Source of the DNA: Parcubacteria group bacterium Gr01-1014_72
Lineage (GTDB): Bacteria; Patescibacteriota; Minisyncoccia; Phycocordibacterales; VMFH01
Assembly (NCBI GenBank): GCA_007375925.1
Contig: VMFH01000010.1
Location: 1-19,101 of the forward strand
Reading direction: 5' to 3'
Length of the DNA: 19,101 nucleotides
Part shown: one piece after another, positions 14,990 to 19,101 of the stretch
Layout of the letters: each line of letters begins with the position of its first letter
Position numbering within the stretch: the first letter of the stretch is position 1
The notes under the pieces: generated by a model
The model's database searches: none
Seen by the model: the letters and a program-made list of their open reading frames with translations, nothing else
What the model was told of the DNA's origin: nothing
Program-made: the position numbers and the translations under genes

Positions 14990-15835
14990 ATGCGCTACTC
15001 ATACTACGACATCCACACGCACCTCAATTTCTCGGCGTTTGAGGCCGATAGGGAGGAGGTATTTGCACTGGCTCGTGAGGTTGGCGTGGGGGTGATAAAC
15101 GTTGGAACGCAGAAAGACACCTCACGCTCGGCGGTGGAGTTTGCCGAGAAACATGAGGGAGCATGGGCGGTTGTGGGACTTCACCCGATACATACGAGTG
15201 CCTCATACCATGACGAACAGGAGTTGGGGGATGGTGGTAAAGCATTCACATCGCGCGGGGAAACTTTTGATTATGACTATTACAGAAAACTCGCTCTCCA
15301 TCCTAAGGTTGTGGCGATAGGGGAGTGTGGGTTGGATTACTACAGGAGCATGGAACATGAAGCATGGAACATGGAACAGAAGAAACAGAGGGAAATATTT
15401 GCATTACAGATTGAGTTGGCGAAAGAGGTGAGGAAGCCGCTTATGCTCCATATCAGGAACGGCTCCAGCATTTCCGCCTATCGCGATGCGTACGATATAT
15501 TGAAAGACAAGGGAGTACTCGGAAATCTCCACTTCTTCGCCGGCACGATTGAGGAGGCGAAACCATTTCTTGATCTTGGCTTCTCATTTTCATTTACGGG
15601 GGTTATTACCTTCGCCCGTTCGTATGACGAGGTGATTCGCTACCTGCCGCTTGAGAGCATTATGTCCGAGACGGATGCGCCGTATGTTGCACCGGTACCG
15701 TATAGAGGGAAGCGCAATGAGCCATCGTATGTTGTGGAAGTAGTGAGGAAAATCGCTGAGATTCGGGGCGAGGATGCCGAGAAAGTTAGAGAACAGTTCG
15801 TAAAAAATACCCGCTCATTTTTCGGTCTGGTATAA
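14990..15835 (+). CDS. tatD: TatD-family metal-dependent hydrolase/DNase
   Basis: 281 residues, near family length. Metal ligands are all visible: HTH at 9-11, Glu112 in GECGLDYY, His154 in LMLHIRN, His181 in NLHFFAG and Asp229 in SETDAPY. TatD proteins are TIM-barrel 3'-5' exonucleases or DNases that act in DNA repair and turnover. Directly after the Glu112 segment, the residues SMEHEAWNMEQKK (about 120-132) are encoded by a CATGAAGCATGGAACATG-type repeat also found at glyS; this loop is usually shorter. No Shine-Dalgarno site is present. The 107-base gap upstream is otherwise featureless apart from a few TA-rich possible -10 boxes (for example TGCTACATT at 14957-14965). tatD is followed by a strong terminator-like hairpin. 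Confidence 0.92.
   Translation: MRYSYYDIHTHLNFSAFEADREEVFALAREVGVGVINVGTQKDTSRSAVEFAEKHEGAWAVVGLHPIHTSASYHDEQELGDGGKAFTSRGETFDYDYYRKLALHPKVVAIGECGLDYYRSMEHEAWNMEQKKQREIFALQIELAKEVRKPLMLHIRNGSSISAYRDAYDILKDKGVLGNLHFFAGTIEEAKPFLDLGFSFSFTGVITFARSYDEVIRYLPLESIMSETDAPYVAPVPYRGKRNEPSYVVEVVRKIAEIRGEDAEKVREQFVKNTRSFFGLV
15349..15378. repeat. CATGGAACATG repeat inside tatD
   Basis: Units of CATGGAACATGAAG then CATGGAACATGGAACA. Same family as 9014-9047 and the inverted copy at 10029-10056. Inserted in frame in a loop next to the active-site Glu112. Confidence 0.75.
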
Positions 15836-15867
15836 AGGACCGTCCCGCTGTTAGCGGGACGGTCCTT
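15835..15867. terminator. Strong hairpin after tatD
   Basis: Perfect 15-base arms (15835-15849, 15853-15867) around GTT, starting at the last base of the tatD stop. The stem core is CCGTCCCGCT. It is not followed by a clear T-run (GCTTGCATGC instead), so the termination role is probable rather than proven. Confidence 0.6.
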
Positions 15868-15897
15868 GCTTGCATGCAAGGGTATTACCAATGGCTG

Positions 15898-15929
15898 AAC
15901 AGCTCATCCGCCGCGGCGGATGAGCTGTT
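15898..15929. other. 32-bp perfect palindrome in the tatD-rpsF spacer
   Basis: A continuous palindrome with no loop, centred on CGCCGCGGCG with CAGCTCATC arms. With the hairpins at 15835-15867 and 15950-15963 it makes three successive palindromes in 130 bases. Could be an operator, a further terminator, or a palindromic repeat. Confidence 0.7.
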
Positions 15930-15949
15930 TCGCATCTGAAACTCTTGCA

Positions 15950-15963
15950 GGGCGGAAACGCCC
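15950..15963 (+). other. GNRA-tetraloop mini-hairpin just before rpsF promoter
   Basis: GGGCG-GAAA-CGCCC, directly upstream of the -10 element. As DNA it sits roughly where a -35 region would be; as RNA it exists only in transcripts coming through from tatD. Confidence 0.4.
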
Positions 15964-15964
15964 A

Positions 15965-15973
15965 TGCTAGTCT
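15965..15973 (+). promoter_or_regulatory. Extended -10 promoter of rpsF
   Basis: TGCTAGTCT fits TGnTAnnnT and ends seven bases before ATG 15981, predicting a leaderless rpsF mRNA. This supports the start at 15981 rather than the in-frame ATG at 15945. Confidence 0.55.
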
Positions 15974-15980
15974 TCTCCCC

Positions 15981-16472
15981 ATGTCTGAAAACGATATTGT
16001 AGACCCGGGCGAGGTGCGCGTGTATGAAATTGGGTATCACCTCCTCTCTTCCATTCCGGAAGAGCGTGTTCCTGCGGAAGTCGGCGCCGTCAAAGAGATT
16101 TTGGAGAAAACAAACGCGCTTCTCCTCGCGGAAGAATTTCCGAAACTTCGCCAGCTGACCTACATGATACGTAAGCGCATCGCCGACAAGTACCAGCGCT
16201 TTACCAGCGCATACTTCGGTTGGGTCAAGTTTGAGTGTGATGCCGCGGCAGCACAAGGCATCAAGGAAGCGCTTGCGAAGCTGACTTCCATGCTCCGTTT
16301 CATTATCGTCAAAACCGTGCGCGAGAGTACTCTCTCTACGCCGCGCTTCGCGCCGTTTGGGAGAGCCGAGGCGCGTGTTCCGAGACATGAGGCAAAAAAG
16401 AGCGAAACGTCGAAAGTGCCGATTTCCGAGGCCGAGATTGACAAGAAACTTGCGGAGCTCATTGCGGAGTAA
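15981..16472 (+). CDS. rpsF: 30S ribosomal protein S6
   Basis: 163 residues. The core matches S6: YEIGYHLLSSIPEE as first strand and turn, a long helix, PKLRQLTYMIRKR (the LAYPI/R-type region that follows the second helix), AYFGWVKFE and a last strand LRFIIVKTVRE. S6 binds S18 on the 30S platform. The C-terminal extension of about 50 residues, charged and ending in EIDKKLAELIAE, is longer than in E. coli. Start chosen at ATG 15981 because of the -10 directly upstream; an in-frame ATG at 15945 would add 12 residues that overlap the promoter. It heads the rpsF-ssb-rpsR order known from many bacteria, but here each gene is separated by a structured spacer. Confidence 0.9.
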   Translation: MSENDIVDPGEVRVYEIGYHLLSSIPEERVPAEVGAVKEILEKTNALLLAEEFPKLRQLTYMIRKRIADKYQRFTSAYFGWVKFECDAAAAQGIKEALAKLTSMLRFIIVKTVRESTLSTPRFAPFGRAEARVPRHEAKKSETSKVPISEAEIDKKLAELIAE

Positions 16473-16505
16473 CGAGCAGCGGTGATACTATACTTGACAT
16501 GCGGG

Positions 16506-16597
16506 TACACGATGCAAATGTACGAATGAGTGCGAATGAAACGAATTTGAATCCATTAGTATCATTGGTATAATTCGTATATTCGCATCGATACACC
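16506..16597. repeat. GATACGAAT-family inverted repeat before ssb
   Basis: Left half 16506-16548 (TACACGATGCAAATGTACGA and on) is a close copy of the unit in ileS; the right half 16559-16597 (ending TTCGCATCGATACACC) is its degenerate inverted counterpart, so the pair can form a long hairpin. The ssb -10 lies inside the right half. Confidence 0.8.
16566..16574 (+). promoter_or_regulatory. Extended -10 promoter of ssb, inside a repeat
   Basis: TGGTATAAT, a perfect extended -10. It lies 23 bases before ATG 16598, so a leader of about 16 bases is expected. The repeat appears to supply the promoter. No Shine-Dalgarno site follows. Confidence 0.65.
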
Positions 16598-17062
16598 ATG
16601 TATTTAAACAAAGCATTCCTCTACGGCAATCTGACGCGCGATCCGGAGATCAGAGCGCTTCCTTCGGGGGTGCAGGTGGCGAACTTTAGTATTGCGACGA
16701 ACCGCGTCTACAAAGACAAGGACGGCAACAAGAAAGAGCAGGTTGATTTTCACAACATTGTCGCCTTTGGCCGGCAGGCCGAGGTGATCGGGCAGTACCT
16801 CAAAAAAGGCAGACCCGTTTTCATTGACGGGCGGATTCAGACGCGCAGTTGGGATGACAAAGCAACCGGACAGAAGAAGTACCGAACGGAAGTTGTTGTG
16901 GAGAATTTCCAATTTGGTCCGAGCGCGGGCGGCGGGCAGGGAGGAGGGGCCACCGCTTCCGCGTCGGGAGGGGGAGGGTCCGTTTCAAAAGAATCGAAGG
17001 AGCAGGGTGAGACGATTGAGTACCCCGCGGAGGATATTAAGCCGGAGGACATACCTTTTTGA
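16598..17062 (+). CDS. ssb: Single-stranded DNA-binding protein
   Basis: 154 residues. The N-terminal OB-fold (about 1-108) shows the family pattern LNKAFLYGNLTRDPEIR, SGVQVANFSIATNR, DFHNIVAFGRQAEVIGQYLK and KKGRPVFIDGRIQTRSW. A glycine-rich flexible linker (GGGQGGGATASASGGGG) follows, and the protein ends in PEDIPF, the acidic tip that recruits partners such as RecO, whose gene is also in this window. SSB coats single-stranded DNA in replication and repair. It sits between rpsF and rpsR as in many bacteria. Start at ATG 16598, whose first residues MYLNKA align with the family start. Confidence 0.96.
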   Translation: MYLNKAFLYGNLTRDPEIRALPSGVQVANFSIATNRVYKDKDGNKKEQVDFHNIVAFGRQAEVIGQYLKKGRPVFIDGRIQTRSWDDKATGQKKYRTEVVVENFQFGPSAGGGQGGGATASASGGGGSVSKESKEQGETIEYPAEDIKPEDIPF

Positions 17063-17104
17063 GTAAATCAAGGAGTTCGCCGCGGCGAACGACTATGATT
17101 TACT
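17062..17104. terminator. Compound hairpin directly after ssb
   Basis: Outer arms AGTAAATCA (17062-17070) and TGATTTACT (17096-17104) enclose a perfect 16-base palindrome GTTCGCCGCGGCGAAC (17075-17090). It starts at the last base of the ssb stop. No T-run follows. May attenuate readthrough into rpsR or protect the ssb mRNA end. Confidence 0.5.
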
Positions 17105-17107
17105 ACA

Positions 17108-17206
17108 ACCCAGCACTATCTAAAAACTTTACTTTTTCTATTCATTTTGATATATTGACCCGACTTAAATAAATAATGAACGAGTTTTACGAAGATAGTG
17201 CTGGGT
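17108..17206. repeat. AT-rich element with 14-bp terminal inverted repeats
   Basis: ACCCAGCACTATCT (17108-17121) and its perfect reverse complement (17193-17206) bound a 71-base AT-rich interior, in contrast to the GC-rich genes on each side. A second inverted pair (CGAGTTTTA 17181-17189, TAAAACTCG 17217-17225) overlaps the right end. It looks like a small non-coding element of the MITE type or a structured leader of rpsR; no coding frame is evident. Confidence 0.55.
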
Positions 17207-17246
17207 CATTATTTTCTAAAACTCGCTCCGCTCGTTACGAAAATAT

Positions 17247-17447
17247 ATGAAACAGTGCTACTTTTCACAAAATAATATCAAGCATGTGGACTACAAGGAT
17301 GTGGAGCTTCTGAAGAAGTTTCTCAATCCTCATGGTCGGATTCTGGCGACCAAGCGTAGCGGCGTTTCGGCGAAGTACCAACGCAAACTTGCCACAGCAG
17401 TGAAGCGCGCCCGCTTCATGGGACTTCTCCCATTCACAGCGAGGTAA
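17247..17447 (+). CDS. rpsR: 30S ribosomal protein S18
   Basis: 66 residues, slightly shorter than E. coli S18 (75). Contains the family core: CYFSQNNIKHVDYKDVELLK, FLNPHGRILATKRSGVSAKY, and QRKLATAVKRARFMGLLPFT, the most conserved part. S18 pairs with S6 on the small-subunit platform. A single cysteine is left at the N terminus. The gene follows ssb after 184 bases of structured spacer; the ATG has no Shine-Dalgarno site. It is followed by a hairpin terminator that is also the start of a duplicated 100-base repeat. Confidence 0.95.
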   Translation: MKQCYFSQNNIKHVDYKDVELLKKFLNPHGRILATKRSGVSAKYQRKLATAVKRARFMGLLPFTAR

Positions 17448-17460
17448 AGTCTCCTAATTC

Positions 17461-17491
17461 CGCGAGGTTGAACCTCGCGGGAGCTTTTCTT
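17461..17491 (+). terminator. Intrinsic terminator after rpsR
   Basis: Stem CGCGAGGTT/AACCTCGCG (17461-17479) followed by GGAGCTTTTCTTTT. Located 13 bases after the rpsR stop. It overlaps the start of the direct repeat at 17463. Confidence 0.7.
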
Positions 17492-17562
17492 TTCCGCGTT
17501 CTTCTGCGTGAAGTCTGCGTAGTTCTGCGGAGCGCGCCTTCTTAGGCGCGCTCAACGTATTC
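17463..17562. repeat. 100-bp direct repeat, left copy
   Basis: Identical base for base to 17953-18052. It contains most of the rpsR terminator stem, a middle part with TTCTGCGT/TCTGCGTA/TTCTGCGG units, and a second hairpin GAGCGCGCC-TTCTTA-GGCGCGCTC (17530-17553). The two copies are 490 bases apart and bracket the toxin gene. Confidence 0.95.
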
Positions 17563-17563
17563 C

Positions 17564-17686
17564 CCCCCTCCCACTCGAAGTCGCGATAAGATTCTCTCCG
17601 AATTCAAAAAGTCTGGGCGGTACAATAAAGCCTTTCTTGAAAGCCTCTCTCGTGGCTTGAAACGCTCTTCGTATTTCACCGGTTAA
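17564..17686 (+). pseudogene. Possible antitoxin remnant before the RelE/ParE-like toxin
   Basis: A frame with no start codon begins right after the left 100-bp repeat and ends at TAA 17684-17686, seven bases before the toxin ATG. It encodes about 40 residues, of which DKILSEFKKSGRYNK and AFLESLSRGLKRSSYF look like an ordinary helical small-protein C terminus. Position and spacing suit an antitoxin whose 5' part was replaced by the repeat. I cannot assign a family, and it could be chance. Confidence 0.35.
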
Positions 17687-17693
17687 TTTTTTC

Positions 17694-17942
17694 ATGAAGA
17701 TACTCCCGCTTCATAAAGAACTTGTTGAGTATCTCACCACGCGTGGTTTAGTGAGGAAATTTGAAAAGCAATCGCGTCTTTTCATCGCCAGTATCAATCA
17801 TCCAAGCCTTGAGACGGAACTACTTGAACCAAAACATCTACGCATCTTTAGTTTTCGTCTTGACCATAAATATCGGGTTATTTTCATTTTTCGCGACAAG
17901 GAAACAATTGAAGCCATTGATATTAACAATCACTATCGGTAA
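17694..17942 (+). CDS. RelE/ParE-superfamily toxin-like protein
   Basis: 82 residues. The pattern LVRKFEKQSRLFIASINHPS, ETELLEPKHLRIFSFRLD, then HKYRVIFIFRDKETIEAIDI ending in NNHYR follows the RelE/ParE/YoeB fold: N-terminal helices, a strand with PxxLxxxxL, a basic strand RLDHKYRVIF and a terminal His-Tyr pair typical of mRNA-cleaving members. If active it would cleave mRNA at the ribosome or, as in ParE, poison gyrase; sequence alone does not decide. The gene lies between two 100-bp direct repeats, has no intact antitoxin beside it, and its 3' end overlaps the 3' end of the convergent efp frame by 20 bases. Confidence 0.75.
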   Translation: MKILPLHKELVEYLTTRGLVRKFEKQSRLFIASINHPSLETELLEPKHLRIFSFRLDHKYRVIFIFRDKETIEAIDINNHYR

Positions 17943-18438
17943 GAAAAACCTCCGAGGTTGAACCTCGCGGGAGCTTTTCTTTTCCGCGTTCTTCTGCGTG
18001 AAGTCTGCGTAGTTCTGCGGAGCGCGCCTTCTTAGGCGCGCTCAACGTATTCTTGATGGGGAGTTTCAGTCCTACCATTTTTTCACCCCACATTTTAATT
18101 TCCACGACGCTGTTCTGTTTGAGAAATTTTCCCCCCGTCCCCACCGCCTCCTCGGTAAGCTTGAAGCGCTTTGACGGGTCGCCAACTTCCGAGAACCACC
18201 ACTCACCCTTGTTGTTGTAGAGATACTTGATCTCCCGTGTCAAAACTTCCGCTTCGTTTACTTTTTCGGACTGGTGGAAGGACACCTCCTTTACCGAGCC
18301 GGTGATGAGGTGCTTGAGTTTTGTTGCATTGACGGGCTTGCGCTGTTGTTTGCGGAAGACGTGGTAGGACAAAACTTCGTACGGTTCGCCCTCGTACTCA
18401 ATGTATCGCCCCGGCGTAATTTCGCTGTATTCAAGCAC
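17923..18438 (-). CDS. efp: Elongation factor P, C-terminal domain replaced
   Basis: EF-P helps ribosomes through proline stretches. Residues 1-129 match the family: MLEYSEITPGRYIEYEGEPY (KOW-like domain I), HVFRKQQRKPVNATKLKHLI with the loop basic residues, and domain II up to FLKQNSVVEIKMWGEKMVGL and LPIK. At that point, where domain III (about 60 residues ending in a GDxVRINTxTGEYVERV-like tail) should start, the frame runs into the right copy of the 100-bp repeat and ends after 42 unrelated residues (NTLSAPKKARSAELRRLHAE and on, to LTDSDC). Domain III is not found elsewhere in the window. The start is GTG at 18436-18438, fixed by alignment of LEYSEI to the family. recA lies 84 bases upstream on the same strand. 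Confidence 0.88.
   Translation of the reverse strand: MLEYSEITPGRYIEYEGEPYEVLSYHVFRKQQRKPVNATKLKHLITGSVKEVSFHQSEKVNEAEVLTREIKYLYNNKGEWWFSEVGDPSKRFKLTEEAVGTGGKFLKQNSVVEIKMWGEKMVGLKLPIKNTLSAPKKARSAELRRLHAEERGKEKLPRGSTSEVFLTDSDC
17953..18052. repeat. 100-bp direct repeat, right copy
   Basis: Exact copy of 17463-17562. On the minus strand it encodes the aberrant C-terminal tail of the efp frame (from about residue 130). Confidence 0.95.
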
Positions 18439-18445
18439 GGCTTTG

Positions 18446-18487
18446 TACGCGATACCAATATACGAATTGGTACGAATGACACGAATA
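18446..18487 (+). repeat. GATACGAAT-family repeat before efp
   Basis: TACGCGATACCAATATACGA then ATTGGTACGAATGACACGAA, a diverged copy of the units at 3489-3530, 12687-12730 and 16506-16548. It fills half of the efp-recA spacer, immediately upstream of the efp GTG. Confidence 0.75.
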
Positions 18488-18522
18488 AAGGGATACTTAC
18501 CAGAAACTCCAGAAAAAATCCA

Positions 18523-19101
18523 TTACGATCCTTCCCGCAGCTTCTCTCTGATGGGCTTTAAAATTTCTGCCGTTATTTTCGGGTTTTCGCGGAGAAACTG
18601 CCGTGTCGCGTCGTACCCCCGCCCGAGCTTCACTTCGCCGTATGAATATCCGCCACCGGACGATTTTCCGATAATGCCGAATTTTTCTCCGAGCGCTATA
18701 ATTTCGCCCTCTCGCGAGATGCCCTCGTTGTAGATGAGGTCAAACTCGGTCTGCTTGAAGGGCGCCGCGACCTTGTTCTTGACCACCTTGACTCGCACCC
18801 GCCCGCCAACCACCTCCTCGCCTTTCTTAATCTGGGCGATGCGGCGGATGTCCAGGCGAATGGAGGTGTAGAACTTGAGCGCTTTGCCGCCGGGCGTCGT
18901 TTCGGGATTGCCGAACATGACGCCGATCTGCATGCGGATTTGGTTAATGAAGACGACAATTGTTTTGGAGCGGGCGACGATGGCGGTCAGTTTGCGAAGG
19001 GCCTGTGACATGAGCCGCGCCTGTTTGCCCATGTGCTGTGCTCCCATGTCGCCTTCTATTTCGTCTTTCGGCGTGAGGGCGGCGACGGAATCTATGACAA
19101 T
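18523..19101 (-). CDS. recA: RecA recombinase, C-terminal part (start outside window)
   Basis: 192 codons from the window edge to TAA at 18523-18525. It begins in the Walker B strand (IVIDSVAALTPKDEIEGDMG) and continues with the L1 region, QARLMSQALRKLT, the conserved INQIRMQIGVMFGNPETTPG (loop L2 start) and GGKALKFYTSIRLDIRRI, then the C-terminal domain with YNEGISREGEIIALG and EVKLGRGYDATRQFLRENP. RecA forms filaments on single-stranded DNA for homologous repair and SOS induction. The Walker A part and promoter lie beyond the window. The C terminus ends in KLREGS with no long acidic tail, shorter than in E. coli. RecO and SSB, which act with RecA, are also encoded in this window. efp follows on the same strand. 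Confidence 0.96.
   Translation of the reverse strand: MVIDSVAALTPKDEIEGDMGAQHMGKQARLMSQALRKLTAIVARSKTIVVFINQIRMQIGVMFGNPETTPGGKALKFYTSIRLDIRRIAQIKKGEEVVGGRVRVKVVKNKVAAPFKQTEFDLIYNEGISREGEIIALGEKFGIIGKSSGGGYSYGEVKLGRGYDATRQFLRENPKITAEILKPIREKLREGS

Noticed and set aside
17448..17693. Lost EF-P domain III might lie on the far side of the toxin cassette
   Set aside because: The DNA left of the left repeat is the rpsR 3' end and terminator; neither strand there resembles EF-P.
1..19101. UGA recoded to glycine, as in some candidate-phyla lineages
   Set aside because: purB and ssb end properly at TGA, and no conserved gene has an in-frame TGA at a glycine position.

Overview
The window looks like a chromosomal segment of a Candidate Phyla Radiation (Patescibacteria) bacterium, probably of the Parcubacteria group. 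The basis is the protein style (IleRS and EF-P variants, an LPLGNLTSQ-type reverse transcriptase, small single-domain proteins), very compact spacing, few Shine-Dalgarno sites, and many short repeats in spacers and inside genes. TGA serves as a normal stop (purB, ssb), so there is no sign of the UGA-glycine code of some relatives. This placement is inferred from sequence character; no phylogeny was run.

Layout, left to right: the 3' end of a diversity-generating-retroelement-like reverse transcriptase (1-432); ileS (434-4066) with a complete histidine-phosphatase domain inside the synthetase; convergent purB (4116-5606, minus); an RBBP9/YdeN-type hydrolase, recO and a membrane-anchored beta-rich protein (5800-9013); a glyS that lacks both its usual N and C termini (9031-10152); an M16 zinc peptidase (10290-11558); an AI-2E-family transporter split into two overlapping frames (11624-12600); metG and a nucleotidyltransferase-domain protein (12736-14882); tatD (14990-15835); the classical rpsF-ssb-rpsR group (15981-17447) with structured spacers; a RelE/ParE-like toxin gene between two identical 100-bp repeats (17463-18052); then, on the minus strand, efp with its C-terminal domain missing and the 3' part of recA, which runs off the window.

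Most genes serve translation (three aminoacyl-tRNA synthetases, S6, S18, EF-P) or DNA repair and replication (RecO, SSB, RecA). The novelty is not one operon. It is a set of short repeat families that occupy spacers, lie in frame inside ileS, tatD and glyS, and sit at the points where glyS and efp lose conserved domains. A second theme is a recurrent extended -10 promoter (TGnTAnnnT) placed 6-9 bases before the start codon, which implies leaderless or nearly leaderless mRNAs.

I see no tRNA or rRNA gene, CRISPR array, transposase or riboswitch.
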